Below, piece by piece: positions 8,662 to 17,835 of a stretch of 64,000 nt of DNA. This stretch comes from Listeria fleischmannii subsp. fleischmannii LU2006-1 (lineage in GTDB: Bacteria; Bacillota; Bacilli; Lactobacillales; Listeriaceae). Position 1 is the stretch's first letter. Each line of letters begins with the position of its first letter. The stretch spans positions 62,001 through 126,000 of the forward strand of contig NZ_ALWW01000001.1 of assembly GCF_000344175.1 (NCBI RefSeq), read 5' to 3'. Below the pieces are notes generated by a model. It worked only from the letters and a program-made list of their open reading frames with translations. It was not told the DNA's origin and did no database searches. The position numbers and the translations under genes are program-made.

Positions 8662-8949
8662 ATGAGCTACGGTGTTATATAAAATACCTTCCATTTTGAT
8701 GGATAGTGCCTCTAATTTATAGTCTGGATTTGGTGTGATGATTTGACCACCTCACAAGTCTTTGTGATATCACCAGATTACGATTAAAAATAGGATAAAT
8801 GAATTTCGGAAAGATTTTCGGCATAAAAATCTATGACTAAACTTCAAGCACACTCTCCCAGAACACCTTTACACTTCCATTTCAAAAGAATATACTTTAA
8901 AATAAAGAAGTAATGTGTTTTATGAATTATGGACTGAGGAGGATTATAA
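8662..8949 (+). promoter_or_regulatory. Intergenic region with strong promoter for the GH1 gene
   Basis: TTTACA at 8868-8873 and TATACT at 8891-8896 are separated by exactly 17 bases, a good sigma-A promoter, about 54 bases before the ATG. The rest of the region shows no gene; I saw no clear catabolite (cre) or antiterminator site. Confidence 0.7.
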
Positions 8950-10386
8950 ATGGAACACAAAAAACGGACAAGTTTTCCGAAAGATTTCTTATGGGGATCG
9001 GCTTCTGCAGCATATCAAATTGAAGGTGCGTGGGATGCAGACGGTAAAGGCCCATCGGTTTGGGATGAGTATGTTAGAATACCGGGTACAACTTACAAAG
9101 GAACAAACGGAGATGTTGCGGTAGACCATTATCATCGTTATAAAGAAGATGTTAAATTGATGGCAGATGCTGGTCTTAAGGCCTATCGTTTTTCAATTGC
9201 TTGGTCGCGTATTTTCCCCAAAGGAAAAGGGGAAGTAAATGAGGCCGGACTTAAATTTTATGATGATTTAATTGATGAACTTTTAAAATATGACATTGAA
9301 CCACTTGTCACGATTTATCACTGGGATATTCCTCAGGCGCTTTTCGATGAATATGGTGGTTGGGAATCACGGGAAGTCATTCAAGATTTTACAAACTATG
9401 CCGTTACTTTATTTAAACGCTACGGTGACCGAGTAAAATACTGGGTTTCTTTAAACGAACAAAATATCTTTGTTGGAATGGGTTATGGTCAAGCTCTTCA
9501 TCCGCCAAAAGTTTCTGATCCAAAACGGATGTATGCGGTGAACCATATCGCCAACTTAGCCAACGCTAGTGTAATAAAAGCCTTTCACGCGGTTTGTCCT
9601 GATGGGAAAATTGGACCTAGTTTTGCCTACACTCCTCACTATCCAATTGATACAGATCCAAAAAATGTTCAGGCTGCTGATGATGCGGAAGAATTAAATA
9701 GTTACTTTTGGATGGATGTTTATGCGTATGGACGTTATCCAAGTGCGGTTTGGAAATATCTTGAGGAACAAAATATTGCGCCTACAATTGAGGATGGCGA
9801 TATGGAATTACTACGTGCCGGCACGCCTGACTTTATGGGTGTGAATTATTATCAATCTGCAACGGTTGCTTATAACCCACTTGATGGGGTTGGTATGAGT
9901 AATGAAATGAATACGACAGGTAAGAAAGGGACTTCAAAAGAGACCGGGGTTCCTGGCGTTTACAAGAAAGTTGTTAATCCTTTTGTAAAAACGACAAATT
10001 GGGACTGGACCATTGACCCGAAAGGTTTACAAATTGCCTTACGCCGCATTAATAGCCGCTATCAACTCCCTATTTTAATCACAGAGAATGGTTTAGGGGA
10101 ATTTGATAAGCTAGAAGACGGACAAATTCACGATGACTATCGTATCGACTATTTGGCAAGCCATGTGACGGCAATTCGTGACGCGATTAGCGACGGGGTT
10201 ACTATGCTTGGCTACTGCACATGGAGCTTTACAGATTTACTTAGCTGGTTAAACGGCTACCAAAAACGTTATGGTTTCGTGTATGTGGACCGCGATGTTT
10301 CTGATGATGCGCCGATGACACGTATTCCTAAGAAGAGCTTTTATTGGTATAAAAAAGTGATAGAAACAAATGGCGAAGAATTATAA
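8950..10386 (+). CDS. GH1 6-phospho-beta-glucosidase
   Basis: A 478-residue family GH1 beta/alpha barrel. The N-terminal signature is FPKDFLWGSASAAYQIEGAW. The acid/base Glu is E170 in WVSLNEQN and the nucleophile is E379 in LITENGLG. The C-terminal loop DLLSWLNGYQKRYGFVYV has the Ser/Lys/Tyr set (about S432, K439, Y441) that binds the sugar 6-phosphate in phospho-beta-glycosidases. It therefore cleaves PTS-imported phosphorylated beta-glucosides such as cellobiose-6-P or salicin-6-P in the cytoplasm. GAGGA lies before the ATG. No PTS gene is adjacent, so transport is encoded elsewhere. Its own promoter and terminator make it monocistronic. Confidence 0.93.
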   Translation: MEHKKRTSFPKDFLWGSASAAYQIEGAWDADGKGPSVWDEYVRIPGTTYKGTNGDVAVDHYHRYKEDVKLMADAGLKAYRFSIAWSRIFPKGKGEVNEAGLKFYDDLIDELLKYDIEPLVTIYHWDIPQALFDEYGGWESREVIQDFTNYAVTLFKRYGDRVKYWVSLNEQNIFVGMGYGQALHPPKVSDPKRMYAVNHIANLANASVIKAFHAVCPDGKIGPSFAYTPHYPIDTDPKNVQAADDAEELNSYFWMDVYAYGRYPSAVWKYLEEQNIAPTIEDGDMELLRAGTPDFMGVNYYQSATVAYNPLDGVGMSNEMNTTGKKGTSKETGVPGVYKKVVNPFVKTTNWDWTIDPKGLQIALRRINSRYQLPILITENGLGEFDKLEDGQIHDDYRIDYLASHVTAIRDAISDGVTMLGYCTWSFTDLLSWLNGYQKRYGFVYVDRDVSDDAPMTRIPKKSFYWYKKVIETNGEEL

Positions 10387-10387
10387 A

Positions 10388-10422
10388 AAAAGTGGGATGG
10401 CACATGGCCATCCCACTTTTTA
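10388..10422. terminator. Intrinsic terminator after GH1 gene, shared with frdA
   Basis: GTGGGATGG / CCATCCCAC stem with a seven-base loop, flanked by A7 and T5 tracts, between convergent genes. Confidence 0.88.
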
Positions 10423-10437
10423 TAAGGGCGTTTCAAT

Positions 10438-11964
10438 TTATTTTGCGTTCACATATTCTGCTGATTTAATACCGGCTTGACGTCCGAAAATAATAATTTC
10501 TGCAACCGAGTTTCCACCAATACGATTTTCACCGTGTAATCCGCCAGCTACTTCCCCTGCTGCAAATAAACCCGTAATTGGTTTACCATCTTTATCCAGA
10601 ACTTCGGTGTTCGTATTAATTTTCACACCACCCATTGTATAATGAATGCCAGGCCCAATTTTAATCGCATAATATGGCGCTTTTGATAAATCATTATCCA
10701 TTCCAGTTTCACGACCGAATTCAGCGTCTTTTTTAGCTTTTACGCTACTATTCCACGTATCTAACGTTGCTTTCAAATCATTTGCCGGAACATCCATTTC
10801 TTTCGCTAATGCTTCAACTGTATCCGCTTTTTTCACAAAGCCCATTTCTTCATATTGTTTAATGGCCTTCACACGTTCTGTAACCCCTGCATCAAAAACT
10901 AAGTAAGCTGATTTTGCAGGCTCTTTATTAATGGCTGCTGTTACTTTATCGCGTGTATCTAGTTCATTTGTGAAACGTTTGCCATCGTTATTTACTAAGA
11001 TGGCCCCTTCACCACGAACGGCTTCCCCGATTAAATACGATTTTTCTTGTTGTACAGTAGGATGAACTTGAATTTGATCCATATCCACTACTGTCCCGCC
11101 AAGTTTTTCAATCATTTTAATACCATCGCCTGTGCTACCTTCTTGGTTCGTTGTCACATACCCTTTTAAATCAGGACGAACTTTTTCAATCATGTCCGCA
11201 TTGGCACCGTAACCACCTGTTGTCACAATAACTGCATCTGCCGCAATTTCTTTTTCTGTCTTATTATTAAATAAGACTTTTACGCCACTCACTTTTCCAT
11301 CTTTTTGCATGATTTCTGTTACATTTGCATTAACAAATGTCGGGATTTTTTCTTCTTGAACGTTCCCTAAAAGGCCATCTACTAAGTATTGTCCTACTGC
11401 AGAACCATCTTCAGGACGATGCGTTCTTTTTTCGTTCATTCCACCTGTAATGGTAATATTGTTCAATTTAATGCCTTTTGTATCTAGCCAGTCAATCGCG
11501 TCTGCGGAATTATCTACGAAGAAGCGGAGCATCTCTTTATCGTTTGTTCCGTGTCCGCCTTCTAAAGTTTCCTTATAAAAAAGGTCGTTACTGTCCTTAA
11601 TCCCTTGCTCTTTTTGGAATTTTGTTTCGGAAGCATTCATTCCTGATGAGGCTTTCGATGTATTTCCTCCGGCAACCGGCATTTTTTCAAAAATAACGGG
11701 GTTTAAGCCTTTTTCTTTCGCTTCAAGAGCGGCTGTCATTCCAGCGCCGCCCGCACCAACGATAACAATATCATATTGATCTTTTAATTTATCCATGGCC
11801 GTATAACTTGCCTGGGATGCTCCCGAATTCACTTCCGCTGCTTCTTCTTTTTCGCTAGACTTGCCCTTATTTTTTTCATTTGCCTTATCACTAGACCCGC
11901 ACCCTGCAAGCACAAGTGTGATAGAAAGGATAAAAATAAGTGCTGCTACTAATTTCTTTTTCAT
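10438..11964 (-). CDS. frdA: Extracellular fumarate-reductase-type flavoprotein (lipoprotein)
   Basis: 508 residues. The N-terminus is a lipoprotein signal with lipobox LVLAGC (Cys22), so the protein is anchored outside the membrane. The segment SGAS at residues 47-50 resembles the [S/T]GA[S/T] FMN-attachment motif of flavinylated proteins. The FAD domain starts at DIVIVGAGGAGMTAALEA (about 65). Catalytic regions of the fumarate reductase/flavocytochrome c family are present: HRPEDGSAVG, IGEAVRGEGAILVN (Arg), GIHYTMGGVKIN (His) and GGLHGENRIGGNS (Arg). It closely matches my memory of L. monocytogenes Lmo0355 (FrdA), which takes electrons from the flavin-based extracellular transfer chain. A Rex-like box upstream fits anaerobic induction. 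Another organic acid could be the acceptor. Confidence 0.88.
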   Translation of the reverse strand: MKKKLVAALIFILSITLVLAGCGSSDKANEKNKGKSSEKEEAAEVNSGASQASYTAMDKLKDQYDIVIVGAGGAGMTAALEAKEKGLNPVIFEKMPVAGGNTSKASSGMNASETKFQKEQGIKDSNDLFYKETLEGGHGTNDKEMLRFFVDNSADAIDWLDTKGIKLNNITITGGMNEKRTHRPEDGSAVGQYLVDGLLGNVQEEKIPTFVNANVTEIMQKDGKVSGVKVLFNNKTEKEIAADAVIVTTGGYGANADMIEKVRPDLKGYVTTNQEGSTGDGIKMIEKLGGTVVDMDQIQVHPTVQQEKSYLIGEAVRGEGAILVNNDGKRFTNELDTRDKVTAAINKEPAKSAYLVFDAGVTERVKAIKQYEEMGFVKKADTVEALAKEMDVPANDLKATLDTWNSSVKAKKDAEFGRETGMDNDLSKAPYYAIKIGPGIHYTMGGVKINTNTEVLDKDGKPITGLFAAGEVAGGLHGENRIGGNSVAEIIIFGRQAGIKSAEYVNAK

Positions 11965-12050
11965 TGTTAAACCTCCATTTTATTCCCTTTTTCACGTTTT
12001 ACGCCCTTATATCGTGAACACATGAACAATCATAACATAAAAAATTTACT

Positions 12051-12068
12051 TTGTGTGCTGTTTCACAA
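12051..12068 (-). promoter_or_regulatory. Rex-like redox operator upstream of frdA
   Basis: TTGTGTGCTGTTTCACAA matches the Gram-positive Rex consensus TTGTGAA-N4-TTCACAA at 12 of 14 defined positions. It sits just upstream of an extended -10 (TGTTATGAT, minus strand) and overlaps the expected -35. Rex releases DNA when NADH rises, so frdA would be induced under low oxygen. Confidence 0.65.
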
Positions 12069-12080
12069 AAATTGTGCATA

Positions 12081-12114
12081 AAAAACCCTTACGCGGGTAA
12101 ACGCCTAAGGGCCT
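12081..12114 (-). terminator. Intrinsic terminator of the MarR-type gene
   Basis: Minus-strand stem CCCTTAGGCG / CGCGTAAGGG with one mismatch, followed by TTTTTT. Confidence 0.8.
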
Positions 12115-12133
12115 TAAATACTTATTCTATACT

Positions 12134-12747
12134 TTACTCTTCAAAATGAGGATCTCTACCACCACGCATCATATCGGGGTTCATCCCATGAGGAAAATCA
12201 CCGCGTCTAGGTCCGTCGCCGCGAAAACCAGGATGGAAACCATGACCTGGTCCAAAGCCGCCGCGCATTTGTTCAGGATTAAATTCCGGCATTCCCTCTT
12301 CTTTCGTCATATCAGCTTGCAAACCTTCTACATGCGCCGTTAAACGCTCCAATAATTCCGAAAGCGTCTCCTGCTCCTCATCCGACAAACAATCAAATAC
12401 ATGGCCAGATTCTACGCTAGGATGACTCATTTCTTCCGCTTTTTCTTTGCCTAAATCGGTCAAAGTTACATTCATCACACGACGATCATCTTGAGACGGC
12501 TCACGTGTGATATAGCCACTCTTTTCAAGTTTTGAAAGCAGTTCTCCTAAAGACTGATTACGCATATCAAGCAAATAGGCTAATTTTTTTTGCGTAATTT
12601 CAGGTTGCATTTTTAAAATTGCAAGTACACGTCCTTGCCCCCGATAAGGTTACCAAACGGGCCAAAGCGCTGCATTTTCATACCTTGATAACGCCATAAT
12701 AAACGATCGAGTGTCAAGAATTGTTTCATTAAATTTTGTTCTTCCAT
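12134..12747 (-). pseudogene. MarR-family regulator with Gly/Met/His/Arg-rich tail, one frameshift
   Basis: ATG at 12747 starts EEQNLMKQFLTLDRLLWRYQGMKMQRFGPFG. The frame then breaks at the GG pair 12648-12649. Adding one base gives PYRGQGRVLAILKMQPEITQKKLAYLLDM and a normal MarR winged helix (NQSLGELLSKLEKSGYITREPSQDDRRVMNVTLTDLG). The restored product is about 204 residues, longer than the usual ~145, because of a low-complexity tail from about residue 155 rich in Gly, Phe, His, Met, Pro and Arg (MRGGFGPGHGFHPGF). The tail may bind metal or simply be disordered. The gene has a consensus promoter overlapped by two direct repeats, so autorepression is likely. The shift may be a sequencing error; the shorter surviving frame covers 12134-12610. 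Confidence 0.8.
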
Positions 12748-12767
12748 TTTAAATCATCTCCAAGTTT

Positions 12768-12822
12768 TATTATAAAGGTACCTTATGTTCTGTATTATAA
12801 AGGCACCTTCATATTTTGTCAA
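12768..12822 (-). promoter_or_regulatory. Consensus promoter with duplicated 17-bp operator for the MarR-type gene
   Basis: On the minus strand TTGACA (12817-12822) and TATAAT (12794-12799) are 17 bases apart, a perfect sigma-A promoter. The + strand sequence TATTATAAAGGCACCTT (12793-12809) recurs as TATTATAAAGGTACCTT (12768-12784) with one change and a 25-bp period. The repeats cover the -10 and early transcript, as expected for an autorepressor. Confidence 0.75.
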
Positions 12823-12826
12823 CAAA

Positions 12827-12871
12827 AAAGAAAAGGCACCTGATTAAAAATCAAATACCTTTTCTTTTTTA
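12827..12871 (-). terminator. Intrinsic terminator of the histidine phosphatase gene
   Basis: Long imperfect stem AAAAGAAAAGG ... CCTTTTCTTTT with an AT-rich loop, T tract on the minus strand, directly after the stop. Confidence 0.75.
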
Positions 12872-13510
12872 TACGCGCGTCTTTTCCAAATGCGCGATAT
12901 CATTTAGTTTCACTACACGAAACTCGCCGTTTTCATAGTCAACTTGACTGATACTTGTATTTAAAATACGTTCACCTTTTAGCCGATGATCGGCCATTTT
13001 GCCGCCGCCAAGAAGATACATAAGAAGCGTTAACGTCATGCCGTGAGATACGACAAGTACATTTCCACTTTTTTGTTCAGAGATAAGCTTTTGAATGCCT
13101 TTTTGGACACGTTCTTCTAACTGATAGTAGGTTTCGCCGCCGTTTTCACGCGCATCGAATGTGGCCGGGCTATGAAGCATAGCGTGTCGCGCTTCTTTAA
13201 ACTGATCATCTAACTCGCTAACGCGGACGCCCTCCCAAGAGCCAAAGCTCATTTCACGAAATTCTTCTGTGAGGTGAATGGGAACTTTTTTTCCACTTAA
13301 AATATATTTGGCTGTATCTTGTGTACGTTTACTCGGACTTACATATGCGGCTTTAAAACGAATATCTTGAAGTGCTTCACCGACTAAAATCGCGCCATTT
13401 TTACCTTCTGACACAAGTGGTGAATCTCCCCACCCTTGCATTTGGCCCGTTAAATTCCACTCTGTTTTACCATGCCTTACAAAATAAATTGTGAGTTTGC
13501 CTTGTTCCAA
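12869..13510 (-). CDS. Histidine phosphatase (phosphoglycerate mutase-like)
   Basis: 213 residues. The catalytic RHG motif lies in TIYFVRHGKTEWN (His about 13), followed by SPSKRTQDTA (substrate Arg), the acid loop EFREMSFGSWEG and the second His in VVSHGMTLTLLMYLL. These define the branch-1 histidine phosphatase superfamily. Members include cofactor-dependent mutases and many small-molecule phosphatases; size and sequence fit a phosphatase, substrate unknown. I choose TTG at 13510 because AGGAGG lies seven bases ahead; a second in-frame TTG at 13531 would read through that site. Cytoplasmic, single gene. Confidence 0.88.
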   Translation of the reverse strand: MEQGKLTIYFVRHGKTEWNLTGQMQGWGDSPLVSEGKNGAILVGEALQDIRFKAAYVSPSKRTQDTAKYILSGKKVPIHLTEEFREMSFGSWEGVRVSELDDQFKEARHAMLHSPATFDARENGGETYYQLEERVQKGIQKLISEQKSGNVLVVSHGMTLTLLMYLLGGGKMADHRLKGERILNTSISQVDYENGEFRVVKLNDIAHLEKTRV

Positions 13511-13600
13511 TTCATTTCCTCCTATAATCAAACACTAATGTGTTCATTGTACCACTCTAGGTATTTTTTTAAAAGAGGAGGAATTTAACATTTTTTCGCT

Positions 13601-15091
13601 TTATAGCTTGGCTAGGCTCATTGAAAGCGGTTTAGTCGCCTTGTAAATTTCACGATAAATGGCATATATTTTTTCATATGCGAGCGCATTTTCTTCGTTT
13701 GGCGTATAAATTTTATCGCTATAGGTGACGAAAAGCTTGGCACACTCATTTAGGCTTGAAAAATAGTTTAAGCCTGTTGCCGCAATCATTGCTGCGCCAA
13801 CACCTGGCCCTTGTTCATTGGCTAAAGTTCGTACATTTCGATTGTAAATGTCTGCCTGCATTTGGAGCCACAGCGGGTTTTTGGCACCGCCGCCAACTGC
13901 AATGATTTCCGCCGCATCACGTCCTGCCAGTTTTAACAGCTCAAAAGTATCTCGCAGTGAAAACGTAATTCCTTCTAGAACGGCTCGCATAAAGTGGCTG
14001 CGCGTGTGTCTGCCATCAATGCCGATAAATGCCCCGCGAATTTCGCTATCTGTATACGGTGTCCGCTCTCCGCTTATATACGGTGTAAAAAGTAGTCCCA
14101 AAGCGCCGACTGGAATACGGCTCGCACTGGAAAAAAGCTCGTCAAAACTTTCTTCCGGTGCAAATTCCCGTTTAAACCAGTTCAAACTATTGCCCGCCGA
14201 AAGCGTAACACCCATGGAATAAAAAGCCGTATCTTCTATATGATTAAAGAAATGTAAAGGTGTTCTGCCGGCCTCCAAAACGTTCGACTCAAAATTTAGG
14301 AAGACGCCACTCGTTCCAATGCTTGAAAGTGCAAGACCCGGTCGAGTGATGCCAGACCCAATTGCGGCCACCGCATTATCCGCCCCGCCCATGAAAACTT
14401 TGACGTCCGTTTTAATCCCAAGCTTTTGTGCCATTGTAACAGTTACCGCGCCAATACAGGTCGTGGAAGAAACAAGTTTTGGAAGTGCCTGTTTAGGGAT
14501 TTGGAACGCGTTTAAAATTTCATCCGAATATACTTTCTTTGTGACATCTAAAAGTAGCGTTCCTGCTGCATCGGAGTAATCGGTACATAGTTCACCTGTT
14601 AATATATAAGCTAAATAATCTTTTGGCAAACAAAAATGGGCCGCCTGTCGCCAAGTTTCTGGTTCATTTTGGGTAAGCCAAACTAATTTAGGAAGCGTAA
14701 AGCCTTCTAACACGGGATTTCGCGTAATTTCTCGAATATCCGGCATCGTCCGATAAATAAACTGACACGCTTCCGTCGTTCGTACATCGTTCCATAAAAT
14801 CGCAGGACGCACCACTTTCATCTCGCTATCCATCACGACTAAGCTGTGCATTTGGCCCGAAAAGCTAATTCCGGCAAGTTTTTCTTTTAAATTAGAGACT
14901 TTTTGGTGTAGCACCTCAAAAACCGCGTGTAGCGCTCCGACCCACTCGGCCGGATTTTGTTCGCTATACCCCTTTTTTTCACTAATGAACGGATAATCAC
15001 TCGATGCCTCGGCCACCCATTCGCCCTTCTCAGTCATCAACACTGCTTTAAGTGCACTTGTTCCTAAATCCAACCCTAACACATAAGCCAT
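13601..15091 (-). CDS. xylB: Xylulokinase
   Basis: 496 residues, normal length for FGGY-family xylulokinases. It begins AYVLGLDLGTSALKAVLM (phosphate-1 loop with catalytic base region). FSGQMHSLVVMD and PAILWNDVRTTEAC are xylulokinase-type substrate segments. FMGGADNAVAAIGSGITRPG and AVGGGAKNPLWLQMQADIYN form the ATP site. It phosphorylates D-xylulose to xylulose-5-phosphate for the pentose phosphate pathway. It is the last gene of the xyl operon, 11 bp after xylA. The context makes xylulose the firm substrate. Confidence 0.95.
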   Translation of the reverse strand: MAYVLGLDLGTSALKAVLMTEKGEWVAEASSDYPFISEKKGYSEQNPAEWVGALHAVFEVLHQKVSNLKEKLAGISFSGQMHSLVVMDSEMKVVRPAILWNDVRTTEACQFIYRTMPDIREITRNPVLEGFTLPKLVWLTQNEPETWRQAAHFCLPKDYLAYILTGELCTDYSDAAGTLLLDVTKKVYSDEILNAFQIPKQALPKLVSSTTCIGAVTVTMAQKLGIKTDVKVFMGGADNAVAAIGSGITRPGLALSSIGTSGVFLNFESNVLEAGRTPLHFFNHIEDTAFYSMGVTLSAGNSLNWFKREFAPEESFDELFSSASRIPVGALGLLFTPYISGERTPYTDSEIRGAFIGIDGRHTRSHFMRAVLEGITFSLRDTFELLKLAGRDAAEIIAVGGGAKNPLWLQMQADIYNRNVRTLANEQGPGVGAAMIAATGLNYFSSLNECAKLFVTYSDKIYTPNEENALAYEKIYAIYREIYKATKPLSMSLAKL

Positions 15092-15102
15092 TTTCTTCTC
15101 CT

Positions 15103-16410
15103 TTATACTAAATAATCGTTCAAGCGGGACTTCACATATTCGATGTGGCTAGACTCGTTTTGGATAGAATCATGTGCTAACGCATATTCAGTCAGCGTTT
15201 TAAAATCTTCCTTGTCATCTAAAATACGTGCGCCAACGCCTTCCTTAAAACTGCGATATCGTTCTTCTTTTATTTTATCAAAAAAGCGATCTTCTGTTAG
15301 TTTGGCTGCTGCCTTTAAACCTCTTGCGTATGTGTCCATGCCTGCGATATGCGCCAGTAGCAAGTCTTCCATCTCAAAAGATGTTCGTCTAACTTTGGCA
15401 TCAAAATTAATCCCGCCTGGTGCGATGCCGCCGTTTTGAAGTATTTCATACATCGTAAGGGTTGTGTCGTAAATGTTTGTTGGAAATTCATCCGTATCCC
15501 AGCCTAGAAGAAGGTCCCCTTGATTGGCATCAATAGAGCCTAGTGCCCCGTAAGTTCTAGCCACATTTAATTCGTGTTCAAAAGTGTGCCCGGCAAGCGT
15601 GGCGTGGTTTGCTTCTAAATTCAGTTTAAAATCATTTTCAAGACCATATTTTTGTAAAAACGCCATCGTAGTAGCGGCATCAAAATCGTATTGATGCTTC
15701 GTGGGTTCTTTTGGCTTCGGCTCAATTAGAAACTGCACATCATGTCCGATTTCTTTTGCATAGCGAATCGCCATTTTATACATCCGTGCCATATTCGCTT
15801 GTTCAAATTCCATGTCTGTATTAAGAAGGGATTCGTAACCTTCTCTACCGCCCCAAAAACGTAATTCTGCCCACCTAATTTTTTACTAATATCGAGCCCT
15901 TTTTTAATTTGAGCAGCTGAAAATGCGTATACATCTGCATGATTTGTCGAAGCAGCACCATTTAAAAAGCGTGGATGTGTGAAAAGGTTTGCTGTGTTCC
16001 ATAGCAATTTAATCCCCGTCTGTTTCATCTTATCTTGAATTAAATCCGTTATTTCATCCAAATTGTGCATAAATTCTTGTAAAGAATTTCCTTCCGGTGC
16101 AATATCCACATCATGAAAACAAAAATATTCCACGCCAAGCTTCTCTAAAATTTCAAAAAACATCTCCACACGATTTCGCGCAAGCTCCATTTCATTTTCA
16201 CCAAAAACATGACGCACATTCGTCGCAGCACCAAACGGGTCAGATCCGTCTTGAGTCATGGTATGCCAATAAGCAACCGCAAAGCGCAAATGCTCCTTCA
16301 TCGATTTCCCCAAAAACCACTTCTTCCGGATTATAATGTCTAAAAGCAAACGGATTTTCTGACGTTACACCTTCATAATTTATTTTTTCAATTTGTTTAA
16401 AATACGTCAT
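15103..16410 (-). pseudogene. xylA: Xylose isomerase, two compensating frameshifts
   Basis: ATG at 16410 reads [34 protein letters not shown], the canonical XylA start, then breaks at a G4 run (16308-16311, one base extra on the minus strand). The middle frame runs to YVF and breaks at 15855-15859, where TTTTTGGGG should be TTTTTTGGGG to give [19 protein letters not shown]. The last frame holds metal and substrate segments [16 protein letters not shown] and [17 protein letters not shown]. The +1 and -1 cancel, giving a 435-residue protein, normal for XylA. It converts D-xylose to D-xylulose with two divalent metals. Both breaks are in T5G4-like homopolymers and are probably sequencing errors, since the rest is fully conserved. 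Confidence 0.88.
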
Positions 16411-16421
16411 AATACTCTCCT

Positions 16422-17810
16422 TTATTTTTCGTTTTCTCGAAACGCACGATTTCGTTCTTCTAACTCTACTAAATATTGTTTTTCTTGTTTATCTGCACGA
16501 TAGAAAAATAGGGCAATTGCAGCAATCGCAAAACCGATAATTGGAATCCAGACGAAATTAAATTCAATCGCACGAAGTGATTCGGTCGTTTGCGTCTGGT
16601 TCGCCTGATAACCGCCCGTAGCCAAAATTAAAGCCGTCAAGGCGCCGCCGATACCCATACCAAATTTTGCCCCAAAGCTAGAAGCAGAAGTTAATAGCCC
16701 TTGAGCGCGTACGCCATTTTTCCATTCTCCATAATCCACCGTGTCGGCTAACATAACAGACAATAATCCGGAAATAAAGCCGGTTCCAAATGCATTGACG
16801 ACAACGCCTAAAATAATAATGGCGATACTCAAATTGTGTGCCCCAATACCCATAATAATTTGGCCAATAATCGCAAGCGCTAGGCCCATAACCATCGTAT
16901 TTCTCTTACCAAAGCGATTCGCTACAGCTGGTGTAAAGAGCAGTGTGAGAAGCGATCCAAACGCCAGCGCCATAATAATCGGAACTAAATCTTCTCGGCC
17001 AAGATTGTATTTAAAGAAATAAACCGTCGTTTGATTTTTCATCGTCATAGCCATCCAGTAAATAAAGTTCATTAAAATCATAATCATCCATGGCCAGTTG
17101 CGTTTCATTGCTTTTACGCTATCCTTCACGCGCACCACTTTTTGAACGTTTGTGACGCGCTCTTTGGTGTTTACGAAAGTATTTAGAAGTAAAACAACAG
17201 CTACTATTGAAAAAAGTAAAATGGTTAGGAAAAATCCTTTTTGCTGATCTCCTGAACCTAAAAGGGCCACAATTGGCAAGGTGAAAACGGTCACGATAAT
17301 TTGTCCTAGTGTCCCGCCAAATTGCCGAATGGTGCCTAGTACAGTCCGTTCTTTTGGATTATTTGTTAAGCTAGGCAAGATAGAGGTGATTGGTAAATTG
17401 ACACATGAATAAAAAATACCAACCAAAATATACGTCACATAAGCCCAAACGATTTTGCCGCCGTCTGACAAGTCAGGCGTTGTAAAAGTTAAAACACACA
17501 TTAAGCCAAACGGAATGGAAAACCATAAGAAAAACGGTCTACTCTTCCCCCATTTGGTATGAGTTCGGTCAATAAAAATCCCAATAATTGGCCCATCAAA
17601 CGCATCAATTACACGTGCGACTAAAAATAGTGTCCCAACTGCCGCTGCACTAATGCCGTAAACATCGGTATAAAAAAACATTAAATATGTTCCGATAACT
17701 TGAAATGCTAAATTACATGCTGTATCACTTAAGCCATAACTAATTCTTTCTTTCCATGGAACCATCGCTTTTAGCGGTGCTGCTTCTTTTATACGTTCTG
17801 TTGCTTCCAT
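16422..17810 (-). CDS. xylP: XylP-type glycoside-cation symporter (GPH family)
   Basis: 462 residues with about twelve transmembrane helices and GPH-family signatures: [30 protein letters not shown] at the start, [29 protein letters not shown] (about 67-95), and [33 protein letters not shown] near 360. In lactobacilli the xylP homologue imports isoprimeverose (alpha-xylosyl-glucose). The same partner, an alpha-xylosidase gene, lies 25 bp upstream here, so isoprimeverose or related xylosides are the likely cargo. It acts in the cytoplasmic membrane. Co-transcribed in yicI-like, xylP, xylA, xylB order. Confidence 0.9.
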   Translation of the reverse strand: MEATERIKEAAPLKAMVPWKERISYGLSDTACNLAFQVIGTYLMFFYTDVYGISAAAVGTLFLVARVIDAFDGPIIGIFIDRTHTKWGKSRPFFLWFSIPFGLMCVLTFTTPDLSDGGKIVWAYVTYILVGIFYSCVNLPITSILPSLTNNPKERTVLGTIRQFGGTLGQIIVTVFTLPIVALLGSGDQQKGFFLTILLFSIVAVVLLLNTFVNTKERVTNVQKVVRVKDSVKAMKRNWPWMIMILMNFIYWMAMTMKNQTTVYFFKYNLGREDLVPIIMALAFGSLLTLLFTPAVANRFGKRNTMVMGLALAIIGQIIMGIGAHNLSIAIIILGVVVNAFGTGFISGLLSVMLADTVDYGEWKNGVRAQGLLTSASSFGAKFGMGIGGALTALILATGGYQANQTQTTESLRAIEFNFVWIPIIGFAIAAIALFFYRADKQEKQYLVELEERNRAFRENEK

Positions 17811-17835
17811 TTCGTTACCCTCACTTTTTTAATTT

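Noticed and set aside
13848..14579. + strand frames opposite xylB
   Set aside because: Shadow frames produced by codon bias of xylB.
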